Shown piece after piece: positions 35,718 to 48,048 of a stretch of 64,000 nt of DNA. The position numbers and the translations under genes are program-made. The DNA comes from Sparassis latifolia (lineage: Eukaryota; Basidiomycota; Agaricomycetes; Polyporales; Sparassidaceae). The first letter of the stretch is position 1. The number at the start of each line of letters is the position of its first letter. Where the stretch lies: the NCBI GenBank assembly GCA_018466975.1, contig CM031561.1:2108001-2172000 (forward strand), given 5' to 3'. The notes beneath the pieces are model-generated. The model saw nothing but the letters and a program-made list of their open reading frames with translations. It had not been told where the DNA came from and made no database searches.

Positions 35718-38700
35718 TCAGCCGACACGGCCGGCCTCTATGTTCGCTGCGGAAGAGGAGAGATTGGGAAGATAATCGTGGTTGGCATCAGCGCTGGGCT
35801 GATCGGGTATCGTTGAACGAGAAGGGGAGATGCCGAAAGGAGAGAACGAGCTGGAGCCGCCCAACGTCATACCATACCCCTGCGGGTTGGCTCTAGGAAA
35901 CGCCGTCGAGCTCGACAACGGCGTGACAAATGGAGCAGACGGAGGGGGGGAAACAAACCGAGGAGGAGGAGGTGATGTCGTATAATGATAAGAGGTCGTA
36001 GGCGATGTCATGCCCGACATGTCACGGCGTAAAGATCGTCCAGCGTCTTGAGGGAACACGTCACCCATAAATGACTGCCCGTGTGCGATGATCTGCTGCT
36101 GCTGTTGCTGCAAGCTTGAGGCGTTAGTGCTACTGGTGGGAGTTCGGACGCCAAGTGGGTTCTTGCTGTACGACAACCGTATGCCACCACTCTTGACCAA
36201 TCCGTTTAGCGTATGACCAGATAGCTCATTAATGGCTTTCGTGGCTAAGCTCACGTCCTCAAACTATACGCAATGATCAGGTTAGAGCTTAGGTAATCGG
36301 TGAGGTTCCGACATACCTCGACAAAGCACATCGGACCATTGCTCTTCTGCCTGAATATGAGCTTGCGGTATCCCGGCCTTTTGGAGAACAAGTCCCTCAA
36401 GCGGTCTTCGAGAAAGTTGAGGGATGTCACACCAGCAGTGGAAGACGTTGGCAAATTCCCGACATACAGTGTGTTGATCTATAGATCATGTTAAATCAAT
36501 TGTTGTCCGAATCAAGCATGCGATTGAGCATACGTACAGGTGGGTTCTGATCACCGGAATTCCTCCCTGTGCCTGAACTAGCTCCAGAGGATGGAGACGG
36601 TAGTTGAGGAGACGTCGTGCCTTGGGCTGTACTCACTGCTAGCGCAGCCACAGACCGGGAAAGTTCCTCTTCATTACCACTCTGAGAACCACTGACGCTG
36701 GACGCACTAGAGGTAGGTATCGAAGAATTGATCAGAACCTGTCCCAATATACTTGGCTGTGGCTGTGGCTCGCTGCCAGGTGAGTACGGCCGCGGACGAG
36801 ACGGAAGCGACGGGTGACTGGGGAGTGAGGAGGAACTGGACTGAGGCGAGAAAGGGGCACTACGACTACCCGGCATCGCGCTGCCATTCTGGGACGACGC
36901 TGACACAGGAGCGGACGGCGGATTGGTCGCCGTATCCGCGCCAGGGGAAATCTGTGAAAGGGGAGACGAAGGACGCGCAGGCAGGTTCGTAGCCAGCATA
37001 GACATCTTCCTCAAAGCAGCACTGGCGCTGACATCACGCAGCGAACCCCAAGGAGCACCATTGAAACCCTCCGGCTGCGGAGGAACGCTGTGTGTCGACT
37101 GTGGGGATGGCAAACCCGTTCCGCTGAGCAAGTGACCACTCTCGACGGACAACAGGGAATTCGCGCCTTGACGTACCATCTGTTGCGGAACAGAGTGGAA
37201 AGCCTCAAAGGCAAACGAGTTCTGTCTCAACCGCAACGCCTCCCTCTCCTTGCGCTTGCGCTCACGTTCGCGTTCGTCTTCCTCAGCTCGTTCCCTGGCT
37301 CCACGGGTACCGAGAGCGCCAAGGCCGACCACTCCGACGTCCGGACGTCTCGAGCGTTCTTCGTCCTCTCTCCCGTCCATCATCCTGCGCTGGTTCAACG
37401 CGATCCCCATAGCACCCAGAACACCTAACTCCCTGTCCCTCTGAGCGAAGGGCTCGCCATTACCAGTGGTCCCGGAGTTCGGGCCGATGCCAGCTATACC
37501 ATTAAGACCCGCGATACCAGACAAAGACTCTGCCTGCCCCGGGCCAGATTGACCGTTAACCAGCGAACCAAGGGAATGCCGAGAGGGCCAACGCCAGGCC
37601 CCGCTTCGTGTGCAAATTCTTCTTGGCCATCTCTGCCTTCAGTACTGCACCGCGCTCAATATCAACCCGTCGACCCTGAAGGGTATCGCGTGCATCGATA
37701 GCCTCCTGCCGCGAGCGAAACTTAGCAAACCCAATGATCTGCTTACGGGTGGTCTGCGCGGGGACGTTGGATTGAAGGTAGTGGCCGTCGTCATTCGGCT
37801 GCAGGGGTGCTGCCGCCGGCCACGACGTTGTGGTACCGTCTCTTCCACCATCTACTACGACCCCGCCTTGATTGACAGTGACGAGGTTGTATGGATCGTT
37901 AGATCCTGGGTACGGGAGACGACCACCAACGGTCGGAGTGCCCGCACCATAAGCAGTGAATTCTTTGTTGGGAATCTTTAGCGTGGCAGCTTCGAAGCCG
38001 GGTGAGAACGTGAACATGTTTTGGAACTCACGCTCCTAGAAGTGAAGAGAATGCGCATCAGCATGAATCACAACGACGTCAGACGAAGCACAAAATGAAA
38101 CGTAAGGCACCAACACTGACCTGCATGTCATCGGGGAAGCCGACAACAAAGATGGTGGATATCTCCTCTTGTGGCTGGGAATTCTGCGCACTACCGTTCA
38201 CATGGTTCATCCCAGAAGCGCCCCCAAGGCCCGTGCTCTGCGCGCCAGCGCTAGGTCCGGATCCTGCGCTGACAGCAGGCAATGTGGGCCCAAACTGCGT
38301 CTGTGATTGTAACGCAGTATGGGACCCGTGCCCAAGGTGGGAAATCCCGTTAGGATAGGCCCCTTGGTAGGACTGCTGCGAGACCTGATGTTGCATAGAC
38401 AACTGCGATGCCTGTGTACTGGTCAGCATGCCACCGGGTCCCTGCTGATTCGTCTGATGATTCTGTTGGAGCGATGCTGAATCAAGTCCCTGCCGATAGG
38501 GGTCCAAACCACCAAAGGACTGTGGGATCCCATTGATCGCCCCACTGGTCGAGGATTGGGATCCAGGGACGGCGTAGTCGTGTACACGCCCAAGGTGATG
38601 CATAGCTTCAAAACTGTACGATTGTGGTGCTTGCTGGGTCGGGGATGTGGGGATCTGAGAAAGCGGGCTCGAGGTGTTGAACGTATCCGCAGAGGGCGGA

Positions 38701-39307
38701 CCGAAAGCAGCTGCACCAAAATTGGAAGATGAGGTGTCGCGAAAGGTGGAGGTGAGATGGCGCGTACGGGACGAGAAAGGATTGAAGGACGTGGACGTCC
38801 TGAACGGCGCCGAGGCAAAACCGTTTGCTTTAGTTTGAAAATTAAGAGCATCAGGCTCCATCGAAGATAGGGAGGTGTAGTCGGGGAAACGAGATGAATA
38901 TTGTTCATGCTGTTATACATTGGATGATGGGTGGTATTGGCGATCGGCACGGTCTGTATGTACTGGTCGGCACTATGCGGAGTGGACTTGTGATGGGAAA
39001 GCATGGTATGGTTCGGCGAGTCTGAGTGAGGTGGCTGTTGCTGGGTTTGCGTAGAGATGCGGTATGGCAAAGTCGGGGAGGTGATCGATGAGGTAGTGGA
39101 CATGGATCCAAATGTCCTTGCGGAGACACCTGCGCCTTCGGAGTCGGAGGAAGAAGAAACAGGCTCCGCGTCACCTTGAGCGTTAACGCTTTCTAGCAGA
39201 GAGCGATTAATATATTCCTCGTCCGAAGATGGGGATGCCACGGAAGGAGAGAAGGTGGAAGGGCGGCGGGCAGCTACAGAAGACGCCAGGCTGGGCAAAT
39301 GAGACAA
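35718..39307 (-). CDS. Whi3-like RNA-binding protein with two RRMs (5' end uncertain)
   Basis: Whi3-type proteins bind mRNAs such as cyclin transcripts and control cell cycle and morphogenesis. The N-terminal region is disordered and Ser/Gln-rich. The first RRM reads [13 protein letters not shown], then [19 protein letters not shown] and [20 protein letters not shown], followed by [10 protein letters not shown] long Ser/Pro-rich linker with a basic coiled segment leads to the second RRM in the exons 36478-36317 and 36263-35718: [44 protein letters not shown]. Two points are unresolved. The open frame reaches 39307 without an ATG, so the true start is either the ATG near 39103 or in an upstream exon. 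The frame also changes between the KRG end of RRM1 and the linker near 37,570-37,602. The leader upstream is long. Confidence 0.85.
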
Positions 39308-40631
39308 CAGTATGGTACTCTTGGGGGTGTGGGACGACGAGATAGGACGAGGCGACGAGAGAAAATGAGACGGAGACAGGTTCAGAACATCAACAGCCAG
39401 GATGGCAACAAAGACAGCAGAGCGATGAAAACGCGTATAGCTGTCGGTATAAATACAGAGGAAGGGCGACTAGAGCAGCTGGTGATGATAATGTATGTGG
39501 TCGAGGGCGTGCACGACAACGAAAAGGATGCGCGACGCGTGAGACCAGATGTGAATTGTATTGAGGGCGGCCGGCTGAGCAATGCGGGCGGAGTGGAAGG
39601 CGGTAGACAGCGAAAACGAAGTGAGAGCAGCGAGGGTGGAGTTGAGCAGGGCGTATGTGACGATGAGCAGATGTGTGCGCTCGCTGTGGCTGGCGACGAG
39701 CAGGGGCTGATCGAGGATGGAGACAGAAGGCGGACGGCCGGAGTCCCGGAGTATAGAAACCCACCCAATGGTCAACTATTCTTTCCCACGCACAGACCAT
39801 TTGCCTTATATGGACGGCAAACCTACCAAACCTAACCTTAATTCCCAGAATGGACCGGGTTCCCACGTGGCCGGCCCCTAACCAGCGCCTCCGTCCCCGA
39901 CGTGAACAATGGGCAGGCGGGACAGTATGCCGTCGTCGCCATTGTCTGCGACGAAGAGTCGATGAACGAGGGCCAGAGGGGATATGCGAAGTCTGCGTAC
40001 CGGCCGCCATTATCCACGTCAATGGTTCTCCATCGCTTGTTTGCCAAACATGCCCCTCATCGAGCATCCATAGAACTGCCTGTACGGCAATGGCAGAGTA
40101 TCTCCAGTGAAGAGCAGCACAGCGACATAAGAACTAGCAGCTGACCGAGGTCGGTGGTAGAGGATAAAGAGACGGTAAGGGGGAAAGCGAGTAAGGGAGG
40201 TGAAGCATGGTGTGAGCCAAGCAAGTCCACGCGAACACCTTCACAGTGATATGCAAATTGTGCCGGTGCGCCGCAACATATTTCTTTCTTCCTTACCGCC
40301 CATTCTCGTCCAAAATATCATTGTACTCGTAAACACAAAATTGCTAGATATCTAACTAAACATTTCTAAGGTATCGTCCCCGTTGCCCCGATGAGTCAGT
40401 AAAGTCCCAAACAATTACACGTCTCCATCACGAGCCTGACGACGACACAGCACTGAAAAGTAATCCGCAGGAATACCTGCCCCGGCGATAACCATAACAT
40501 CAATCAGCTACGCCCATGGCACTCAGCGAAGGCCGTGCTTATACGGTGGTCTGACGCAAGCCAACGTTCATCAAGCCACAGCGCGGCGTGTTCAGAATGA
40601 TCCGCTCACCAACAGAGCACCGGGCAGCCGT
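39308..40631. other. Long leader and intergenic region upstream of the Whi3-like gene
   Basis: About 1.3 kb without a supported gene. Next to the Whi3-like gene the minus strand is pyrimidine-rich, as in a long 5' UTR, which would suit a regulated cell-cycle gene. Overlapping ORFs on both strands near 39,840-40,110 have no family motif. From 40,140 to 40,631 nothing recognisable is seen. Confidence 0.5.
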
Positions 40632-41026
40632 CTACAACGCCTGCCAAATGTCCGTGTCCCCCGACGTCGACTGTCCGCCGAGCAAGGCGTGATGGATCTT
40701 CAGGTGCACCTCGTATCCCGTCACAAAGCCTGCAAGCAGCAAGATGGCCACCGCCCAGACCATGGCGCCCACGAACCGCCAGCGTGCTCGTGAGCCAGCC
40801 TCAGCCAGAGCGTACGGCGAACGCAGGTCGTAATACGGCAACAGATGTGTGTACTGGGCAATTGGTGTTGGACCGTAACCTGCGTGGCTCTGGCTGCCAG
40901 ACGATGCTGATAAAACAACGTTTGTCGCATCGCGAGACGGAATATATGGCTGGTGCTGGGCGGACTCTGCAAATTCGGAGTACGCGGGTGGAGGAGACAA
41001 CGTTTTCGCTGACGAGGATGCACTCA
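40632..41026 (-). CDS. Small single-pass membrane protein with PPxY motif
   Basis: The chosen ATG at 41026 begins MSASSSAKTLSPPPAYSEF and gives about 131 aa; an in-frame ATG at 41102 would add a basic 25-residue extension. A PPAY motif near residue 13 is the form recognised by WW domains of Nedd4/Rsp5 ubiquitin ligases. A single hydrophobic segment (VGAMVWAVAILLLAGFVTGY) lies near the C-terminus, followed by a short polar tail. No other domain is recognised. A membrane adaptor or Rsp5 substrate is a reasonable inference from the motif, but the family is unknown to me. Confidence 0.65.
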
Positions 41027-41399
41027 TGGCAGAAGGTGAGTTCGAAGACAAACGCAAAATCAGAATGACTTGCCTTCTTCGTCTTGCGAATGATGTCATC
41101 ATTGACCCTAACCTCGTGTCAATTTTACGCGTTGTTTACGCGCGTTAACCTGCAGCGTCGTCGTCTACGGCATGTCTACGGTCACTACAGGTGATTTCAC
41201 AAGTAGGGAAACAGTATTTTTGATAATATTGGTAGGTAGATTCTTTCTCTATGTTGTCTTAATTCTCTTATCCCATAATTCAAGGGCGACCTTTTTACAG
41301 TAACAACATCATTAGCCATTTGTTGTGCGATAAGTAGTAGCCATCCGAGTCCTTGACAAGAAAGAATTGCCATCGAACTGGTCGTGTCAGCTTGGCTCG

Positions 41400-43036
41400 A
41401 TGCATCGCTGCTTGCAGATTCCGGAGGTTGTCCACTTGATAGTAGATGCATTTACCATGCAGGGGCAGGTGGTACACCTGCAGTGTGGTCCTTGCGTCCG
41501 CAGGGATTATGAAACTCTCGCGACTCTTGCACGGACCAGTCGTGTATTTCATGAACCTGCGCTGGACATCCTTTGGTCTTACCAGGCAGATCTTAGTAAC
41601 CTCGTCAAGTGTTTCCCTTCTGACTCGTGGATAGAAATTCCAGGCGTAGACGGTGCTCCCACTTCTCTCGTGAGCATACCATATTCATGATCATTGTGTT
41701 TTGCGAATTTGAAGAGGTATGGTAGACTTTCATGCGACCGTTGTTACCAATCGACTTCACGCGATTTGACCAATATGCCTTCCGCGTCAGAGAGTTATGC
41801 TTCAAGCCATTTCGCAAGGGTGTGCCCGTGATGTATCCATCGGTGGAGCTTCTGAGGTCTCTCATCTTGTATCTGCCGTCCAGGCCACTTCTACCAAACC
41901 TCCGTGCCATCGTCTGGGACCACGGACCAATCGGGAACGGCGCCTTCCCTTTCTGCCAGTTATTCCTGGGGGCAAATATCAAGATTATGTCATGGCGATC
42001 CACAAATCCCGCCTCAGACCTTGTCGTTGCGTATGCGTTGCTGCAGCAGCAACAGCTTTCACCTTGTGCTCACCGCATCTCGATGGAGCTGCTGAGTTTC
42101 CCTGACATCCTAGTGAAGGCACCCGGTGTGCTCAACGGGTTCAAAGAGCTCCGCTCTTTCTCATGTATCTCCCCCGCACCACTCCCTTACGAGCTCTTCG
42201 GCCACCTGGCACAGCTGCCCCGTCTATACCGACTGCTCTTATCTTCGCGTGGGGACGACCTTGTCATCCTCCCAAAGGATCCTGCTCCACCCATTGCATT
42301 CCCAGCGTTAATGCATCTTTCTGTCAGCGCCGTCTCAATCAAGGCATGCGCCGCGCTCCTGACCGCTACAACATTTCCCTCCATAACAAATCTCAGAGTG
42401 ACCGCCTACCACACCAACACAATTTCTCCGCTGCTAGAAGCCATTCAGAAACAATGCTCACATGTGACCCTCGAGTCCCTTACCATCTCCGGGCTGAAGC
42501 CTCCAGGAACAGCCGCTCCAGCGAGCACCGCGCCCCTCGCGTGCCTGCACGCCTTTTGCAGCCTGCGTGAACTCACGCTCGACACACTGGAGCGCCCGCT
42601 CGCGCTGGACGACGATGCGTTGCGCGGGATGGCGCTCGCATGGCCTCAGCTGCGCTCGCTGAATCTCATCGGTACGCGTAGCAGGGGCGCCCAGACAGCC
42701 GTGACCCTCGACGCCCTCGTTACCCTCGTGCGACACTGCCCGCACCTAGTGACGCTGCAGATCCCGCTGAGCGCGGCACACACACAGATGACACCAGGGC
42801 GCCGGCCTGGCGGTGGGTATGTGAACGGCAATATTCAATCATTGCACCTCGACGCGTCTTCCGCGGGCGATGCGGCCGAGGTGGCAGCGTTCCTGTCGGA
42901 CTTGTTCCCTAATCTGCGGATGATTCGCCCTTATGTGACTGGGGAGCCGAGTCTCGATTGGAAGCTGTTGGAGAAGCTGCTGCCTACATTTGCAGCTGTG
43001 CGGACACAGGAGAGGACTCCGTTGGAAGACGAGTGA
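41400..43036 (+). CDS. F-box-like protein with leucine-rich repeat-like C-terminus (copy 1)
   Basis: Two exons, 41400-41669 and 41726-43036, give 526 aa in one frame. The N-terminus (IPEVVHLIVDAF, LATLARTSRVFHEPALDILW) has the spacing of the degenerate F-box of agaricomycete proteins. The long second exon alternates leucine-rich helical and strand segments (LRSLNLIG, LRELTLDTL, LVTLQIPL), as in LRR-type substrate receptors. Such proteins usually recruit targets to SCF ubiquitin ligases. They are greatly expanded and fast-evolving in mushrooms, so the specific target is unknown. It lies directly upstream of another F-box-like gene on the same strand. Confidence 0.82.
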
Positions 43037-43223
43037 CAGACTATGTGTGCCTCGGTGCTTCCGAATTACCGATTCATTCTCAGTTAACTGTGTTCTTTCC
43101 AATATACCTTATCCTCCTCTATATATTCTGCCCCTATTCGGAAGCTGTCACGTACAGCACTAAATAGCTGTGATCATCATTTGCCCCTATCCGCGACCTC
43201 AGCCCACAATCACATCGTCTACC

Positions 43224-44550
43224 ATGGCACAACCCCTGCCGGCGATCTCCAATGTTCCACCCGAGGTGCACAATTTATTCATCGACGAGTTACGCGACGA
43301 CAAAGCGAGTCTTGCGTCTTGCGCGTTGGTCTGTCGAGCATGGATCCCCTACAGTCGCCGCCATCTCTTTCACAGCATCTGTGTCATAGAAAAGGAGCAC
43401 CGAAACGTGGCAGCATTCCTGAAGCTACTGAACAGCTCAGCGGATGTGCACCCGCATACATATGCCCTGACCCTGCGAGCATGGCCTCCTGTCCCGATGG
43501 ATCCCATCTACTGGCGTTGCGGTACCCGCGAAGCCAGCAAGCCTAGCATTCCTCTCGACTTGCACGTCCTGGCAACGATTCTCTCAAACCTACCTAATCT
43601 CCAGAAATTGCGCCTGTTGGAGTTCGCATACACATACGCCCCTGAGTACGGTCTCCCACAGACGGCCTTCAAGATAGAGGAGCTCTCTGTGCGGCAAACC
43701 CCTCGGCAGCGCGAATGCTCGTTCAAGACGCTCGGAGTGCTTGCTCTCTTCGCTGAAGTGGACAGGCTCTGCTTGGAAGATGGGTCACGGCATGACTGCG
43801 ATCCGAGGAATGACTTCACCAGAAAGCCGGAGCACGAGTTGCTGAGTATGCCCAAACCCCGGGTCCATAATCTAACTTTCGGCTGGATTAAGGAGATGGA
43901 CTACTATTGGCGTTACCTGCTCCCCTCGTCATCGTCATCGACCCTCACTGGGCTCGGGGCGGTATTTAAGCACAGCAAGGACTTCGGGGCCTTCGGGACT
44001 GTACTGTGCAAGGCCAGACACAGCATCCGCTCTGTGGAGCTCCGCATAACTTCCAGTTGTGAGTATCAATTCACAGACAATGTCGCCCTGATTGATGATT
44101 TTTGTCGCAGTCATCGCCAAGAATTTGAAGGCAAAATGTTTCGGAATCGATCTGTCCAAATGCCCGTCCCATGAGTCTCTCGTTCTCGGCTTGAACCTGG
44201 TGGGAGAAAACAACCCGCTATGGCCAGTATACACGCACCTTCTCCGCCACGCCTCCCACACGCTGCGCGAGATCATCGTTCGCGTGTCCGTAATGTGGCT
44301 GTACTCCACTTCCAAATTCTTTGCCGCGTTGCAGAGTCTCGACGGTGCGGCGATGGACAAAGTGTTAGGTGTGCGCGAAGAGCTTCGGGCGGTGAAGTTC
44401 GAGTTCACATGGGATGACAGGGAGAAGAATATTCCTGTGCACACTGCGCCACACCCTGACGTCGATTCATACCTTGTTACAGCTTGTCGCGACATACTGC
44501 AAGAGATGCTGCCCACGATTCACGCGAGAGGCTTGCTGCGCGTTCGTTGA
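43224..44550 (+). CDS. F-box-like protein (copy 2)
   Basis: Exons 43224-44058 and 44111-44550 give 424 aa. The start MAQPLPAISNVPPEVHNLFI and the segment CALVCRAWIPYSRRHLFHSI form a standard basidiomycete F-box-like domain. The rest is helical and leucine-rich without a named domain. It starts 187 bp after the stop of the preceding F-box-like gene in the same orientation. The two proteins differ clearly in sequence, so this is an old pair or a chance cluster rather than a recent tandem duplicate. Confidence 0.85.
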
Positions 44551-45099
44551 AGACCTGACGTAGAATCTGGCACTAGCCGGGCAGTCATTGGGGCGGTCAC
44601 CTTAGCTGCAGTTGGCAAACTATTTCCTTCTATCTGCTATTGATACGAAGTGCATGTTACATATAAAGAAGAGGAGTATTGAATGTACACGATACCTTTT
44701 TTCCTTGAATCTAGATTTGGTGCACGCATATAATGCCAGTACCCATGGGTTCTCCAGCAAGTCACCGTGATGGTTCGTTCACGAGTGAGGTCCAGATCTC
44801 AATATAGCATATGTATGCAATGACTTTCCTGGTCGTAGACGTACTGGTTGCTCGAGAGGAGTACAACCGACTGTATGTCTTCAGTTATAAGGCACCTCGC
44901 TGCCGCCAACATGCAGTGTAGCTGGCTGTTCACATACTTCATTAGAAAATGAGATGAATGCATTCTCGCAATCATACCTGTGATCAGTCATAGCTCGACG
45001 TAATTCAATCCGAGTGCATACTGATTTATAAATTGACTTCTGAAAGTGTCAATGTTGCTCTTGGGAACGATGAAAACAAGCAACCACTATTTCATAGTC
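44551..45099. other. Gene-free stretch
   Basis: About 550 bp of AT-richer sequence after the second F-box-like gene. No ORF with protein-like composition and no repeat was recognised. Confidence 0.5.
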
Positions 45100-45535
45100 T
45101 TATTCAGCAGCCCCAATAACTTCACAGCCTGCTGGAGACACCTTCACCGCATACCTGGGTTCAACTGTCATCTGGATGCCCACAGGAGGACTGTCGACAA
45201 TGGTGAATAAGTCTATTCCGGGAAAGTTGAGTGCTCCTGGCCTGCAGTTGATATGCTCCGTCCGGTTTTCTTGTATGTGTTTGAGACTTCCTGCGTTAAG
45301 CGTCAAACCGATAGTGAACATAGAAGAATTCATGAATGATGTGGGTTCCTGTTGAGAGGTGCGCATCATGTCTGCATGGGCAGTAAGTGTAAAGGCGGTT
45401 CCTGAGAATGCCAAAACAAAAAGAAGACAGACGAGGAATCAAATATCTGACGAAGCTCTACATCCTGGATAGTAGCAGTCTGCTTGATTAGTTGATTCCA
45501 GATGAAGCGGGTCGTAATGTTCTGGAAATTGCAAC
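45100..45535 (-). CDS. Hypothetical protein fragment, two exons
   Basis: A minus-strand open frame ending at 45100 reads back to an acceptor (CTCAG) near 45,402. It joins in phase to an upstream stretch encoding FQNITTRFIWNQLIKQTATI near 45,530-45,460 through a 52-bp GT-AG intron. No start codon could be fixed and no known domain is recognised. The join makes a coherent protein-like sequence of about 125 residues, so it may be the 3' part of a real gene or a decayed one. Confidence 0.35.
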
Positions 45536-45845
45536 CCCAAGTTGTGAGTGTAGACGATCCATTGAAAGGTCAGGTGCTAGTATGCAATTGGTGTAGACAT
45601 CTGCACAGCATGCTTCCTACAGTATATCTGTGTCTAGTTGGGCAATGGAAGGCTGAGACATCACTAAGATAGGATGACTTTCGCTTGGTGAGTCACTGAG
45701 TGAACGAACCGCCGTGATGAGTTCCTGCTCGGTTGCTCAGAACGGTAGGTTTCGGGAAGTCAAACACCGTCCAAATAGTCCGAAACTGTGTGAACAGAAC
45801 GCGCACGAGTATAACGGGCGCGAGAATGTGACATCACTACCATAG

Positions 45846-46290
45846 TCACTTAACGGCTGCCTTATAGCGTTGCACCTGCAGGACGTACCCGACGACAATG
45901 ATGCGATAGACCGCCTCCCACTCGGCCTGGTCCATGCTCAACAGCCTCCCATGGAGAGCCTTCGTGCTCTCGTTACCCTTCACGACTGAACTTATCCCGA
46001 GGCTAATGCCTACATTATTCACGAGGACGTCGACCAGTTTCTCGTGCTTGCTACCAGAGAGCCTCTTGATGGGCGCCTTGTCGGTGGTTGTCCAGGAGAT
46101 GGAGGCAAGGTTGCCCTGTGGGTGCAGGTCAAGAACCGCCATTTCTTATCCGCAGTCTCGATGGCGTCCAAACGCCGCCTAGTGATGCAGGCGCGGGTGC
46201 AATTGGCAAAGGCCCAGAGGACGGAAATCATGGAGGCGGGGCAGGGAAGGAGCTTTTGTGGTGAACCAAGTCGGCTGTTGAGACATGGTT
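45846..46290 (-). pseudogene. Remnant of a short-chain dehydrogenase/reductase
   Basis: Two overlapping frames together resemble an SDR N-terminal half. One gives AFANCTRACITRRRLDAIET; the other continues with DLHPQGNLASISW, TTTDKAPIKRL, VDVLVNNVGISLG and WEAVYRIIVVGYVLQVQR. The NNVG motif corresponds to the SDR NNAG signature. The two parts are in different frames, the glycine-rich cofactor loop is not recognisable, and the frame stops at 45846 before the catalytic YxxxK region. It is best read as a truncated, frameshifted pseudogene. Confidence 0.75.
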
Positions 46291-46493
46291 ATGGCAGAAT
46301 GGTACGTTACAGAGTTGTCGTCGTGAATATTACCGTTGACGCGTACCGCCGCAGTCGGATGCGTCGTTCATGAGCTCATGTGACCGATCTTGAAGACGCG
46401 AGTCACATGCTCAATACTCCTTTGGCTGTCTCTCAACTGTCTCTACTGCTGCTGCACTCGAATACAGTTGATCAAGCTTCAAGCAAAACATAA

Positions 46494-47822
46494 ATGCTCG
46501 AGCACCGGGGTTTTGGCGTTTAGCTCGTGTGCGAACGGGACTTAGAGGAGTTTTCGGTCAATGTTGAAGACGAGCGGACAATTGGCTGTTACATTCCCAG
46601 TGAGGCTGGAAAGGTATGTGTCTTTGGTTGCTGCTTTACTAATGTTAGTGATGAATGATCATTCACATAGACCTTCTCCGTGGTTGTGAAAAGCAACTTT
46701 GATGCCTTGGTTGTTGCTCAATTTTTTGTGGATGGCGTCTGCGCGAATGCATTGTACTTGCATCCAAAACGTGAATGCACTTCAAGAGGACCATAAGTAA
46801 TTGAGAGAACCCTACAAGTTTGTTCCACTTAATGTCACCGGTATGGGGACATGCAATACCATGGGCGGTAGTATCTAATGTACTTTTTGCTAGATGACGA
46901 GATGATAGTGAACCCTCGTGATCCAGTGCTACGTGACCTGGTACGATCGAGGTCCATATCCTTCGAGCAACACAAGGGAAGCCCGCAGAGGGGGTTAAGG
47001 AGGGTGCCAAGTTGGAGGGCCACGGACCGGTGCATGAACGATGCAAGAAAGCAGGAACTCACCAGGTCTCGTACGTCTTGTCACTAAAATATCGAATATG
47101 GTGCGACTGAAGCATGGTATATGTATGATGAAGCCATAGAAGTGACAAAGGCTGCCTTTCACTTTCCAGTTTACATTGATTCACTTGAATCTCCGTATGC
47201 TACATTTCGTTTTCGGTACAGACCCAAGGGTGAGAACTTCAATCTTCTGCAGTACAAACTCATATCATGTTATTTTCGTACTAGACATATTGCAGGCCCA
47301 GGGCATCATTACGGTGAATAGAGCTGATGTTAATGATCAACCTTCCGGTTCGGGACTCTCGTTATACGGCACCTACTGCGGACACAAAACGACTCAGACA
47401 TTGTTGTGCTTGATGGTCCACCCCCGAAGAAAGAATGTTGCTGGCACTCTGCTGAAGAGGACGTTAATCCTCTCGTCGACATCAGTGCTCTGCGTGGAGA
47501 TGGCGAGATTGGTGACGATGCTGACCTCGCAGCCATAGAGGTGAAATTTTTTGTTGTGTGGCGTCGAGAGTCTTCTAATGGAATGGTGCTACTAAAGAAT
47601 CAAATTCGCTCCCTTACAGAGCAGCTAGAGCACAAGAGACGTAGTAAAAAGAGACGGGCAATTGCAGATACCCGGGTCAAGAAGGAAAAGCTGCAGGAAC
47701 TTGACATACACATAGGAGAGTCCGACATCATAGAGCTGATGCGGGCGAGGCTGAGCACTAGCTGTCACTGCGTTGTTCTACCACGCGCAGGCTCTTGGTC
47801 GCAGCTTACACCGAAATTCTAA
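46494..47822 (+). pseudogene. Broken DUF7918-type gene, paralogue of the neighbour at 48,049
   Basis: The frame starts at an ATG (46494) with MLEHRGFGV and meets a TAG at 46521, where the paralogue reads through. Then come LVCERD, VNVEDERTIGCYIPSEAGK (paralogue: GMASCYVPSVAGK), TFSVVVKSNFDALVVAQFFV and DDEMIVNPRDPVLRDL. The frame is lost by one base near 46,940; the correct continuation TIEVHILRATQGKPAEG and VHERCKKAGTH is present in another frame. Another frame change lies near 46,790. A conserved YIDSLESPYATFRFRYRP block and a Lys/Glu-rich coiled tail follow. Intron positions match those of the intact paralogue. One nonsense and at least two frame breaks make it a pseudogene. Confidence 0.8.
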
Positions 47823-48048
47823 TATTCAATAAAGTTATATTGAGTACTCTACGTGATATGATTTATCTCTGCAGAATTGTTTCCGAGACTGGTGTTGCCT
47901 TGTTCTCGTCTTGTTTCCTCGATGTTACCAATACTGTCGCGTCGCGGTTCACGACTATCAACAACGCGAATGTCACGACTCGTCGTCACGCTTGATCTCT
48001 CTTCAAACCGCCGCCACACCTACTTACCGCCCTCTATCTCGAGCAGTT

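Noticed and set aside
39382..40110. Overlapping ORFs on both strands upstream of the Whi3-like gene
   Set aside because: They have low-complexity composition, no motif and no splice support; they are more likely leader and promoter sequence.
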